Shown in pieces: positions 1 through 8,001 of a stretch of 37,480 bases of DNA. The stretch is from Parvularcula sp038745625 (GTDB taxonomy: Bacteria; Pseudomonadota; Alphaproteobacteria; Caulobacterales; Parvularculaceae). The notes beneath the pieces were generated by a model. The model was not told the DNA's origin, did not search any database, and worked only from the letters and a program-made list of their open reading frames with translations. Both the position numbers and the translations under genes were made by a program. Each line of letters opens with the position of its first letter. Position 1 is the first letter of the stretch. The DNA lies in assembly GCA_038745625.1 (NCBI GenBank), contig JBCDLG010000021.1, positions 1-37,480 of the forward strand. Direction: 5' to 3'.

Positions 1-314
1 AGCGCAGAGGCTCACGTCCCCGGTCAATGCGAATTGGTACCAGCATCGATGCCCTTCCCATGCCCTATCAGGTTAAGAAGCCTCGATGAATCATCCGCTA
101 AGGAGATGATTTCAAAGGTTATACGCGGATTAACGACGTTCACCCGCAGCAGTTGTGCGTTGGCCAAGAACTGGGCGGCTGCGGGGGCCCTCAAAGCGAG
201 GCAGGGTAACGCCTGCGCGGCTTATGGGGAAAAGTTATTCCGGCTGACAGCAGCACTGTCACACAGGACGCAAGGTTGTGACATTTCGCCGACCGGTGGG
301 CCGATCTCCCTGCT
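1..314. other. Non-coding stretch left of the DUF2721 gene
   Basis: I see no convincing gene here. The open plus-strand frame crossing it has an R/S/T-rich composition typical of an antisense shadow. The only structure noticed is a perfect 7-base inverted repeat, TGTCACA at 257-263 and TGTGACA at 277-283, separated by 13 bases. It lies downstream of the minus-strand gene ending at 315. It has no T-run after it on that strand, so it is not a good intrinsic terminator. It could be a regulator site for something outside the window. Confidence 0.5.
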
Positions 315-755
315 TCAGCGCAGAAGCTCCTGCCGGATGTTGAGGGACCGCGTGGCGATCGCGATTTCGATCAGGAAGAAAATCAGTCCCACGGTCAACG
401 ACATCATGGTGGCGATGAAGAGAGCCGCCACCACCAAAGCCACACTCATCGGCAGCAGCTGCTCAAGAAACAACAGAGCGACCTCCAGGCAGACGAGCAA
501 GGCCGAGACCGACGTGGCGACAATCGCGCGGTTGGCCGACTTGATCCGTGCACCCAAAAACTTGAGCTCCCGGCGATGCCGTGCGGTGGGATCAGGCGCC
601 TCACCCACCTCCAAGAGATCCTCAATCAATCGCGCGCGATCCACGACCCGGCCGAGCCGCAAGGTCATCACGTTCAAAAGCGCACCAAGTCCAGTGAGGA
701 GGAAAATTGGCGCGAAAGCGAGGGTCACAGCTTCGGTGATTGGATGGTCGAACAT
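315..755 (-). CDS. DUF2721 family small membrane protein
   Basis: A 146-residue inner-membrane protein of unknown function. The N-terminal half has one hydrophobic segment (about residues 10-32), then a basic/acidic cytoplasmic-looking loop with a VVDRARLIEDL stretch and an RRELKFLGARI stretch. Two more long hydrophobic segments follow (about residues 78-100 and 103-134). This three-helix layout, with an R-rich loop after the first helix, fits the DUF2721 family, for which I know no established biochemical role. The start is the only ATG in frame at the hydrophobic N-terminus; the ribosome binding site is weak. It is transcribed divergently from the ABC-type membrane protein, with about 170 bases between the two starts. 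Confidence 0.8.
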   Translation of the reverse strand: MFDHPITEAVTLAFAPIFLLTGLGALLNVMTLRLGRVVDRARLIEDLLEVGEAPDPTARHRRELKFLGARIKSANRAIVATSVSALLVCLEVALLFLEQLLPMSVALVVAALFIATMMSLTVGLIFFLIEIAIATRSLNIRQELLR

Positions 756-924
756 GGTGCGGCTTACTTCGCGCGATTCTCCCTTTGCCGCGGACGCAAA
801 AGAGAAAGTCGGGGTCGCGTCTCGCTTCCTTCGACCCTTGTGCTAGGCCTCAGCCCTGCACTTCCCGGCTGTAAGCGTTGTGCAGTGCGGTCGGGGCCGC
901 GATGGGTGCGTCAAGGGGCAAGGG

Positions 925-1902
925 ATGGCTGAGGAACCACAGGCACTGGCGATCACGCATGGCAACATCTTTCGCCGCTACTGGGCCTCGATCCTTATCA
1001 CCTTGGGGCTGATCCTTGTGAGCTCGCTGCTCTGGCTGCTGCAGCCTTTCCTTTTAGGGATCGCGATTGACGGGTTGATCAGCGATGATTGGTCCGGCGT
1101 TGTTTGGTTGGCGGCCCTACAAATCAGTGTCTTGACGATTGGCATGGCACGCCGATTTTTCGACACCCGCGTCTATGCCCGGATCTATCGCGACATCGCC
1201 GAAGAAGCCGTCACGGCGAGCCAAGAAGCAGACCTTGAGCTGACCCGGATTTCAGCGCGCGCTGGCATGCTGCGCGAAGTGGTCAGCTTTTTTGAATACA
1301 GCATCCCCTTTTCCCTCCGTTCCGTGATCAACCTCTTCGGCTCCTTGGTGCTGTTGTGGTTCCTCTCAAGGACCGTGTTGATCGCCTGCGCTATCGCCAT
1401 CGTGCTTATCGGTCTGATCGGCTTTGCTTTCTCTGGCCTCATCCGCTCACTGTCGAAACGCATCAGCGATCAGCAAGAGCGCGAGGTGGATATCATTTCG
1501 CAAGGCTCGCGGCGCGATACGCGAAAGCACTTCAGGGCTCTCGCTCGTTGGCAAATCGCCTTCTCTGATACCGATGTCGTCATGTTCGGGCTCTCGAATG
1601 TGGTGCTGACAGGCGTGCTACTTTTCGCACTTTATCAGACTGTGTCGGTCGAAAACGCAGAGGTCGGAACAATCTTCGCTGTCTTCTCCTACGTCACGCG
1701 GTTCCAGTTCGCGGCCTATGTCCTGCCCGACACCTATCGGCAGCTTCTCCGCACCCTGGAGATCACCGAGCGCGTGAACCGGCTTGATGACACAGCCGAA
1801 GGCGACGCTGAGAAGAAGAGAACGCCGCCAACCAAGGCCCAGCGCCAGGCGGCGAGCCTTGCCTCCACCCTCGCTCTTTTTGATATGAAGCGTCGGCGCT
1901 AG
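925..1902 (+). CDS. ABC-exporter six-helix membrane domain protein without ATPase
   Basis: A 325-residue integral membrane protein resembling the transmembrane half of an ABC exporter (ABC_membrane_3-like). Hydrophobic helices are visible at about residues 20-45 (ITLGLILVSSLLWLLQPFLL), 50-70, 140-160, 163-185 and 240-265. The linker carries a DTRVYARIYRDIAEEAV segment typical of exporter intracellular loops. No Walker A, ABC signature or Walker B motif occurs; the protein ends in a charged tail (DAEKKRTPPTKAQRQ), so no nucleotide-binding domain is fused. The ATG at 925 is preferred over an upstream GTG at 880 because an AGGGG/AAGGG ribosome binding site precedes it. The last 4 bases overlap the stop of the convergent SIMPL gene. 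It may need an ATPase encoded elsewhere or have a non-transport role; the substrate is unknown. Confidence 0.8.
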   Translation: MAEEPQALAITHGNIFRRYWASILITLGLILVSSLLWLLQPFLLGIAIDGLISDDWSGVVWLAALQISVLTIGMARRFFDTRVYARIYRDIAEEAVTASQEADLELTRISARAGMLREVVSFFEYSIPFSLRSVINLFGSLVLLWFLSRTVLIACAIAIVLIGLIGFAFSGLIRSLSKRISDQQEREVDIISQGSRRDTRKHFRALARWQIAFSDTDVVMFGLSNVVLTGVLLFALYQTVSVENAEVGTIFAVFSYVTRFQFAAYVLPDTYRQLLRTLEITERVNRLDDTAEGDAEKKRTPPTKAQRQAASLASTLALFDMKRRR

Positions 1903-2624
1903 CCCTCAAGCGCGTAGTCGATGGTCACCACGACTCGGACTTTTTTGAAGCGGCTGCCCGCCTCACCGACATCCTCATAGCCCGCCTGCGGCTGGATCGA
2001 GACATAGCCTTGGCTCGCCCGGATGATCGAGCCGACCGAGGCGCCTGAGTCCGCCGCAAACTGCGCGGCGCTGTTGCGCGCCGAAGCGGTCGCTTCGGTT
2101 ACAAGCTCTGGCTTCACATCATTCAGGCCACTGAAGACATAACGCACCCCGCCATTGGCAAGCGCCACGCCGCGCCTGAGGAGCGCACCCTGTTGCCGCA
2201 CAGCGTCCTCGAGCGCACCGACTTCCGAAGACCGGATCACCACCGTCTGGTCGAGGATGAACCGCGCATTGGGGTCATAATTGTCAGGCCGGTAAAAACT
2301 CGCCAGCGCGTCCTGCACGGAGAGATTGCCAAGCTCCACCGCATCCGCGCCGATCAGCGTCCCCGCGAAGAAGGCACGCACCTCGGCGACATCGGCATCA
2401 ATCTCCGCCTGGGCCGCGGTGAGGTCAGGCGCGACCACGCGGATCGAAAACCGCCAGACGCCGACATCGGCCTCCACCGCTCGCTCAGCGGCCCCGCGCA
2501 CGGTCACTTGCCGGGTGGGCTGACGCGCATCCCGCGCCGCATCGCCGATCAGCTGGCTCGACATCACGCCGCCCAGGGCGAGCAAAGCAGCGCTCACAAC
2601 AATCGCCAGCCCGCGTTCCGCCAT
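1899..2624 (-). CDS. SIMPL domain (DUF541) periplasmic/outer-envelope protein
   Basis: A 241-residue protein with an N-terminal signal anchor or signal peptide (about residues 5-25, LAIVVSAALLALGGVMSSQL) and a SIMPL/DUF541 domain over the rest. Typical family features are the opening QVTVRGAAERAVEADVGVWRFSIRV, a central NARFILDQTVVIRS strand, the SGLNDVKPELVTEATASAR segment near residues 165-185, and the terminal KKVRVVVTIDYALEG. Members are exported and their biochemical function is unsettled; some are linked to oxidative stress or signalling. It is divergent from typA (143 bases apart) and convergent with the ABC-type gene, sharing 4 bases at the stops. The start is the first ATG before the signal sequence. 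Confidence 0.88.
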   Translation of the reverse strand: MAERGLAIVVSAALLALGGVMSSQLIGDAARDARQPTRQVTVRGAAERAVEADVGVWRFSIRVVAPDLTAAQAEIDADVAEVRAFFAGTLIGADAVELGNLSVQDALASFYRPDNYDPNARFILDQTVVIRSSEVGALEDAVRQQGALLRRGVALANGGVRYVFSGLNDVKPELVTEATASARNSAAQFAADSGASVGSIIRASQGYVSIQPQAGYEDVGEAGSRFKKVRVVVTIDYALEG

Positions 2625-2767
2625 GCCTGGTCTCCCTCGTTTCCCCGGGGGTGCCTAGCACGGCCTCGCTCTTTCGTCTCGTGACGCCTGAGGAAGATTG
2701 GGGACCCATTTCGGCACTGCAACATAATCGCTTGCCAAAGCCACGCGGCCAGGGCATCCGCCCGGGC

Positions 2768-4612
2768 ATGACCGAAGCTCTTCGCAATATCGCCATCATC
2801 GCGCATGTCGACCACGGCAAAACCACGCTTGTGGATGAGATGCTGCGCCAGTCCGGCACCGTCCAAGCCCACCAGGACATGGCCGAGCGCGCCATGGACT
2901 CAGGCGACATCGAGCGCGAGCGGGGCATCACCATCCTCGCCAAGGCAACGTCCGTCCTCTGGGACAAGGGCGACCAGCCCGTCCGGCTGAACATTGTCGA
3001 CACGCCCGGGCATGCCGATTTCGGCGGCGAGGTGGAGCGCATTCTCTCGATGGTCGATGGCTGTGTCTTGCTGATCGATGCCTCCGAAGGGCCGATGCCG
3101 CAGACCAAGTTCGTTCTTTCCAAAGCCCTCGCCCTCGGTCTTCGCCCGATCGTCTGCCTTAACAAAGTTGACCGTCCACAGGCGGAGCCTGACCGGGCGC
3201 TTGACGAAGCGTTCGACCTCTTCGCGGCCCTCGGCGCCAATGATGAGCAGCTCGACTTCCCCGTTCTCTATGCCTCGGGCAGGGACGGTTGGGCTGATGA
3301 TGAAGAGCATGGCGCGCGAGAGAATTTGAACCCGCTCTTTGAACGGATCATCGCCCATGTGCCGCCGCCACCTGTCGCTGACGACGCGGCGGACGAGCCA
3401 TTTCAGATGCTCGCCACCACGCTCGAGGCCGACAACTTCCTCGGCCGCATCCTCACCGGCCGGGTGACCCAAGGCATCGCCAAGCCGGGCATGACGCTGA
3501 AAGCTCTGTCAGCCGATCGCTCAGAGGTGGAGCGTGTGCGGATTACCAAGATCCTCGCCTTCCGCGGTCTCGCTCGTCAGCCGATCGATGAGGCACGCCC
3601 CGGCGATATCGTGGCGATCGCTGGCTTCCAGAAAGCCTCGGTCGCCGACACACTCTGCGATCTGCCCGTCACCGACGCGCTCCCCTCGCAGCCGATCGAT
3701 CCGCCGACCCTTTCGATCCGCGTGGCCCCAAATGATAGCCCGCTGGCGGGCCGCGAAGGCGACAAGGTGCAGTCCCGGGTCATCCGTGAACGCCTCTTCC
3801 GCCAGGCCGAGGGCGATGTTGCGATCCAGGTCTCCGAAAGCGCGGATGGCGATGCCTATGAGGTCGCCGGCCGCGGCGAGCTGCAGCTCGGCGTCCTGAT
3901 GGAGAACATGCGCCGAGAAGGCTTTGAGCTTTCCGTCTCCCGCCCGCGCGTCGTCACCCGCCGCGATGAGAATGGCCAGCTCCTGGAACCCATCGAGGAG
4001 GTCACGATCGATGTCGATGATGAGCACACCGGCTCCGTCATCGAAAAACTGACCCAGCGCAAGGCTGAGCTTGCCGAGATGAAACCTTCTGGGGGCGGAA
4101 AAACGCGGATTATCCTGAACGCGCCTGCCCGCGCGCTGATTGGTTACCACTCGGAGTTTCTGACCGACACGCGCGGCACCGGCGTGATGAACCGCGCCTA
4201 TCTCGAACACGCGCCCCACAAAGGCGCGATCGAAGCACGCCGCCAGGGCGCTCTCATCTCCAACGGCGATGGCGAGAGCGTGCCTTTCGCGCTTTGGAAC
4301 CTGGAAGAACGCGGCGTGATGTTCATTGGGCCCGGCGAGAAAGTCTACAAAGGCATGATCATTGGCGAGAACGCCAAGCCCCAGGACCTCGACGTTAACC
4401 CGCTCAAAGCCAAGCAGCTCACCAACATCCGCGCTGCGGGCAAGGACGACGCCGTGCGCCTGACCCCGCCCAGGCGGTTGAGCCTCGAGCAGGCCATTAG
4501 CTATATCGGCGACGACGAGCTCGTCGAGATCACCCCGCAAAACATCCGCCTCAGGAAGATCGAGCTCGAACCCCACATGCGCAAAAGGCGCGCCAAGGAA
4601 GAGATGGCATAG
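2768..4612 (+). CDS. typA: Translational GTPase TypA/BipA
   Basis: A 614-residue ribosome-associated GTPase of the EF-G-like superfamily. TypA/BipA acts on 70S ribosomes and large-subunit assembly, and is needed mainly under cold or other stress. GTPase motifs are clear: G1 AHVDHGKTTL (about residues 12-21), G2 ERERGITI (49-56), G3 DTPGH (78-82) and G4 NKVD (132-135). Domain II, then the EF-G-like domains III and V, and a BipA-specific C-terminal domain (GTGVMNRAYLEHAPHKG and later) follow. The length matches the family. I chose the ATG at 2768, since the protein then begins MTEALRNIAIIAHVDHGKTT as in homologues; the upstream in-frame extension to 2651 looks non-coding. No strong ribosome binding site is visible. 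A weak GGCCT/AGGCC hairpin at 4639-4654 could end transcription. Confidence 0.97.
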   Translation: MTEALRNIAIIAHVDHGKTTLVDEMLRQSGTVQAHQDMAERAMDSGDIERERGITILAKATSVLWDKGDQPVRLNIVDTPGHADFGGEVERILSMVDGCVLLIDASEGPMPQTKFVLSKALALGLRPIVCLNKVDRPQAEPDRALDEAFDLFAALGANDEQLDFPVLYASGRDGWADDEEHGARENLNPLFERIIAHVPPPPVADDAADEPFQMLATTLEADNFLGRILTGRVTQGIAKPGMTLKALSADRSEVERVRITKILAFRGLARQPIDEARPGDIVAIAGFQKASVADTLCDLPVTDALPSQPIDPPTLSIRVAPNDSPLAGREGDKVQSRVIRERLFRQAEGDVAIQVSESADGDAYEVAGRGELQLGVLMENMRREGFELSVSRPRVVTRRDENGQLLEPIEEVTIDVDDEHTGSVIEKLTQRKAELAEMKPSGGGKTRIILNAPARALIGYHSEFLTDTRGTGVMNRAYLEHAPHKGAIEARRQGALISNGDGESVPFALWNLEERGVMFIGPGEKVYKGMIIGENAKPQDLDVNPLKAKQLTNIRAAGKDDAVRLTPPRRLSLEQAISYIGDDELVEITPQNIRLRKIELEPHMRKRRAKEEMA

Positions 4613-4738
4613 TCATCCAGCAATCGAGACCATGGGTTGGCCTAGCGGGAGGCCTTCATTTGTCAGCTTCGATCATATGGCGAAACCGCATTGCGCGTCA
4701 GACTTGCTCGCCTCACCAGAACATCGTCTTCTGGCGGC

Positions 4739-5248
4739 ATGATCTCTCCGCACTATGTCAGCCTGATGGCACGGTACAACCTGTGGCAGAACCGATGGAT
4801 TTATGCATCGGCCGACACTCTACCTGACGCTCAAAGACGGCAAAACGGCGGCGCCTTCTTCGGATCCTTGCATACGACCCTCGCCCACATTCTCTGGGGT
4901 GACCGGGTCTGGATGAACCGCTTTGCCAAGACGCCGCCAGCCGCGCCGGAAGACCACCAAGGCCGCGGCGAAGCGTATGCTGATTGGACCAAGCTTAAAA
5001 GCGAGCGCGCTGCTTTCGATCAACAGATCTCAAGCTGGGCGAGCAGTGTCACCAAACCTTGGCTCGCGTCAGATTTCACATGGTCCAACATCGCGGGCAC
5101 AAGAACCGCGACCATGCCCGCTTGGAAACTTGTGACTCATTTTTTCAACCACCAGACCCATCACCGCGGCCAGGCCCATGCCCTCCTGACAAAGTTAGGC
5201 GCAACAACTGAAGACACTGATCTTTTCCTGATACCACGACAACCGTAG
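4739..5248 (+). CDS. DinB family protein
   Basis: A 169-residue four-helix DinB/YfiT-type protein. Members usually bind a divalent metal with three histidines and include thiol-dependent transferases and damage-inducible proteins of unknown activity. The expected ligands are visible: a His in HTTLAHILWGDRVWMNRF and two in the C-terminal HQTHHRGQAHALLTKLG, the hallmark HHRGQ block. The opening MISPHYVSLMARYNLWQNRW is the usual first helix, so I start at 4739 and not at the GTG/ATG-like codons upstream. It lies just downstream of typA in the same direction (126 bases). Its right edge marks the beginning of the lower-GC segment. Confidence 0.88.
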   Translation: MISPHYVSLMARYNLWQNRWIYASADTLPDAQRRQNGGAFFGSLHTTLAHILWGDRVWMNRFAKTPPAAPEDHQGRGEAYADWTKLKSERAAFDQQISSWASSVTKPWLASDFTWSNIAGTRTATMPAWKLVTHFFNHQTHHRGQAHALLTKLGATTEDTDLFLIPRQP

Positions 5249-5566
5249 ACGGAAGAAACCTGGTTTTGGTCTGACTTTGAAACCAGCTGCCGGTACACAG
5301 CGCTCGCCCCAGTCGAAGACCGGGGCTCTAGGTCGGAGCGGAGATCTGCACCCACATTTCAAACCCGCAGAGAATATTAAGAGTGATGCCGAGATTTTGG
5401 ACACGCCACGCACAAAATTTGTCTCTGGACGCTCATACCCTAGCGGCATACGCAGAGGCGCTGATCGAAGGACGAGCACAAGCTGAGGCGTCACTACCAT
5501 TTTTACTGGTCAAACGTGTCGTCATTCACGTAATGGTTTAAGGGGGCAGTGTAGGTATCAATTGGC
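5249..5566. other. Non-coding gap before the nitrilase-domain gene
   Basis: No convincing protein gene is seen; short frames on both strands lack ribosome binding sites and family resemblance. The region contains a hairpin at 5306-5326 (GCCCC, a mismatch, GTC, a GAA loop, GAC, GGGGC). An AGAAACCTG nonamer at 5254-5262 recurs at 7943-7951 on the other side of the next gene. A short ACGTG/CACGT inverted repeat lies at 5514-5531, just upstream of the gene. The stretch could hold the promoter, a small RNA, or remnants of an insertion boundary. Confidence 0.45.
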
Positions 5567-7669
5567 GTGAGCTCTTATTCAGCTACAGTAGGGCACGTTC
5601 TTTCGCTCCTTTTTCCCTGGAACGGCGAGTTTCTTAAAGTCAATCAAGACAATACAGTGGAACTCCCTCCGATTATCGATATGTTCGCCGCCACGGCTTA
5701 TCTCTGCAGGTTAGGCGGCCTCGCGGGGCTTGTGGACCCGTCGTCTTACGAGCGCTTTGCCCATCAACTCACGCCGTCTCGATCGCAATTTATCAACTCA
5801 ATGAGTTCGAACCCACCGGCTGACATCTGCCTTAGGGTATCAAAGAAGGCCTACAAAGACATAGAAGAAACAAAGGCTAAGCTCGCCAATCCCTTGCAAC
5901 GGGCCTCAAAACTGCTGGCTCGGTCGACCCTTTTCGACGCCGAGTTGAAACAGATGCGCCATTTGAAAGGCCCCTTTACTGGCCGACCAATGAGCCCAAG
6001 ATTTGCCCTTAGGTTTAAAAACTGGATCAGACCAACTCTGGACCTAATCCTGAAAGAAACCTCAGACGAGTGCAGCAAGATTATTGACGACATGCTGACA
6101 CCCTATTGGATTCAGATTCTCAACGAATATGACGCTCCAATGCGCCCATTTAGCGCTGACGACGATTCGCCGTTGAACCGTTGGTGCCAGGCGGCGATTG
6201 ATCTGATGGTGATCACAGACTCGTTGTCCGAAGGTGTTTCTTCCCCACACGACTGGTCATCGGCCACACCCGTCGCATCATACCCGTCATTTGTCCTGTC
6301 CGTTGAAGCAATGGATGACGAACAGGATCAAGACTACCACACATCACTCAGTGCACGGATTCCTGACAACGTGCTGGCCACTCTACCCAAATGCCGCACG
6401 CCTTCTGTGGGCAGCAATCTGAGATCACTAACCCACAATCTCACTATTCTCCCTGCTGCTGGAACGACTCGGACATCTTGGGACTACTTTAGCCGGTCTG
6501 ACAAGTCTGACCGATCACCTCTCAACATTCTCGTTATCCCTATACCCTACTATCTACATGCGAGTTCATTTCAACCGCTGACGGATCATAACAGCGGCAA
6601 CTGGAACTACTTCCGTATCTCGCCAGACTGGAGCAGGGACGTGCCGCCAAGTCAGTTCGTCTCCTTTGTTAGGGATCTTTGCGCCGTCGCCGCAGCAGAT
6701 GTGGACAAGATTGACGCAATAGTTCTACCCGAATGCGCCATCACGCACCTGCAGTACGAAGCGCTAGAACGGGCCATCCTCCAGGCTGAGGTGGATGACG
6801 TCTTCTACGAGGTCGAATTTATTGTCGCTGGAACGTCTTGTCGCCAACTGAACGGTACTGCCCACCAAAACGGTAACTTCGTTCAATACTCAACTTTTTT
6901 TCATAGCAACCAACATGTCGCCAACTCGCCCCTCACGGGCAGGGCCGCCGCGAGAGTCGGACACGCAAAACATCACCGCTGGAAGCTACACGACCAACAG
7001 ATTGAAGATTATCGACTAAGCCACGTTCTGAACAAAGGCATGTCATGGTGGGAGTATCTTCCCCCCACTGAGCGACAACTTGAAGTCGTCCGCTTTCGGA
7101 ATACGCAAAGCTTGATGACATTGATCTGTGAAGACCTGGCGCGCGTCGATCCAGGACAGGAGGTGGTGCGCTGCATCGGACCTGATTTGCTTGTCGCTCT
7201 TTTGATGGACTCTGCTCAGATCGCATCGCGCTGGCCGGCACGTTACGCTACCGTTTTGGCAGAGGATCCCGGATCCTCTGTTCTCACAGTCACCTCGTCA
7301 GCCCTAGTTCATCGCTCGAACGAAGAGCGAGTGAGGAAGGCGAAGGAGAGCGGCGAAGCCAATTGCCCAGATCTCTCGAACTCCATTGGCCTGTGGAAAG
7401 ACGCAACCATTTGGTCTGGTGTGCCGATCACCTTGGAAAAAGACTGCGAAGCCGTGGTGCTGACGATATCGAATAGTCATCGTGGTCAACGCTCGCTCGA
7501 TGGAAGACCGAGCGCGCAAGGCCAGCACTGGCAATGGAAGTTAACGGATCAGCGGCAAGTGAAGCGGCCTCTAGTAGACCAGCTTCGGAGCCCAGCCTTT
7601 GGACGTATTTTCGGTGACAATGGGTGGTCGTTCGATATCGAAGCAGCGCGAAAATCGTTTGCGACGTAA
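5567..7669 (+). CDS. Large nitrilase-superfamily (carbon-nitrogen hydrolase) domain protein, role unknown
   Basis: A 700-residue protein with a recognisable C-terminal carbon-nitrogen hydrolase fold and an unassigned N-terminal half (1-310). The hydrolase domain opens with a hydrophobic strand (LNILVIPIPY, 319-328). It shows the three catalytic positions in order: Glu389 in DAIVLPEC, Lys473 in HHRWKLHD, and Cys521 in MTLICEDLAR. The CED arrangement resembles glutaminase-type nitrilases. A GPDLLVALLMDSAQ strand and a VLTVTSSALVHRSN segment follow as expected. The N-terminal half is helical-looking and no reverse transcriptase, nuclease or kinase motif was found. Nitrilase domains are known as C-terminal fusions in DRT1-type anti-phage reverse transcriptases, so defence is one inferred role; a small-molecule amidase is another. 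The start is a GTG at 5567 after a GTAGG element. GC (about 50% in sampled lines) is well below its neighbours, which suggests transfer. Confidence 0.75.
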   Translation: MSSYSATVGHVLSLLFPWNGEFLKVNQDNTVELPPIIDMFAATAYLCRLGGLAGLVDPSSYERFAHQLTPSRSQFINSMSSNPPADICLRVSKKAYKDIEETKAKLANPLQRASKLLARSTLFDAELKQMRHLKGPFTGRPMSPRFALRFKNWIRPTLDLILKETSDECSKIIDDMLTPYWIQILNEYDAPMRPFSADDDSPLNRWCQAAIDLMVITDSLSEGVSSPHDWSSATPVASYPSFVLSVEAMDDEQDQDYHTSLSARIPDNVLATLPKCRTPSVGSNLRSLTHNLTILPAAGTTRTSWDYFSRSDKSDRSPLNILVIPIPYYLHASSFQPLTDHNSGNWNYFRISPDWSRDVPPSQFVSFVRDLCAVAAADVDKIDAIVLPECAITHLQYEALERAILQAEVDDVFYEVEFIVAGTSCRQLNGTAHQNGNFVQYSTFFHSNQHVANSPLTGRAAARVGHAKHHRWKLHDQQIEDYRLSHVLNKGMSWWEYLPPTERQLEVVRFRNTQSLMTLICEDLARVDPGQEVVRCIGPDLLVALLMDSAQIASRWPARYATVLAEDPGSSVLTVTSSALVHRSNEERVRKAKESGEANCPDLSNSIGLWKDATIWSGVPITLEKDCEAVVLTISNSHRGQRSLDGRPSAQGQHWQWKLTDQRQVKRPLVDQLRSPAFGRIFGDNGWSFDIEAARKSFAT

Positions 7670-7679
7670 CGAAGCGAAG

Positions 7680-7868
7680 CTATTCACCAGCGGTGACGAA
7701 AGACTGTTTTTTGGAATCAGCGACCTGAAGCTTCCGGTCTCTCAGTGCCCGGCCAAGCGCCGTTTCTTCACTGACGATTTTAACGGCACGAGACCACGTC
7801 TCACCGCGCTCGCGCTTGTCCTGTAGAGCCCGATCACTTAATTGCATTCCCTTGCTTTGACGGCTCAT
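7680..7868 (-). CDS. Possible small basic protein, convergent with the nitrilase gene
   Basis: A frame of 62 codons starting at an ATG at 7868, with GGGA 8 bases upstream; upstream in-frame ATGs at 7901 and 7913 are alternatives. The protein begins MSRQSKGMQLSDRALQDKR and continues through ETWSRAVKIVSEETALGRALRDRK, an even mix of charged and aliphatic residues with ordinary codons. That makes it more gene-like than the overlapping plus-strand frame. I recognise no family. It ends 10 bases from the stop of the nitrilase gene, tail to tail, inside the same low-GC segment. It may be a real accessory gene or a chance frame. Confidence 0.35.
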   Translation of the reverse strand: MSRQSKGMQLSDRALQDKRERGETWSRAVKIVSEETALGRALRDRKLQVADSKKQSFVTAGE

Positions 7869-7930
7869 CAATAGAATCCCAAAAAGACGGCTTAGCTGCA
7901 TGACTAGCCGCATTTCCTATAAAAAGATAG

Positions 7931-7963
7931 AACCAGGTTGATAGAAACCTGCCATATATATGG
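7931..7963. repeat. AT-rich segment with palindromes at the right edge of the low-GC insert
   Basis: Two structures stand side by side: CAGGTT (7934-7939) with AACCTG (7946-7951), a 6-base inverted repeat, and the perfect 12-base palindrome CCATATATATGG (7952-7963). AGAAACCTG at 7943-7951 repeats the nonamer at 5254-5262. AACCAGGT at 7931-7938 is the reverse complement of 5258-5265. This could be a regulator site for the small minus-strand ORF, or the scar of an insertion. Confidence 0.4.
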
Positions 7964-8001
7964 GTAGCTACGGTGTTCAAAACAAGCAATCCCTATCCAC
8001 A

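Noticed and set aside
34..846. Long plus-strand frame of 270 codons at the left end
   Set aside because: It is antisense to the DUF2721 gene, rich in Arg, Ser and Thr, and resembles no protein; the minus-strand gene has clear membrane helices.
2651..2767. N-terminal extension of TypA by 39 residues
   Set aside because: TypA proteins begin a few residues before AHVDHGKT; the extension is proline/arginine-rich and overlaps the divergent promoter region.
3521..4576. Minus-strand frame of 351 codons inside typA
   Set aside because: It is the mirror of a highly codon-biased GC-rich gene and matches no family.
5195..5500. Minus-strand frame of 101 codons over the DinB end and the following gap
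   Set aside because: It has no ribosome binding site, overlaps the DinB C-terminus including its metal-binding region, and has no recognisable motif.
6149..6166. Possible reverse transcriptase FxDD motif (SADDD at about residues 196-200) in the nitrilase protein
   Set aside because: The flanking residues are not the hydrophobic strands of RT motif C, and no other RT motifs precede it.
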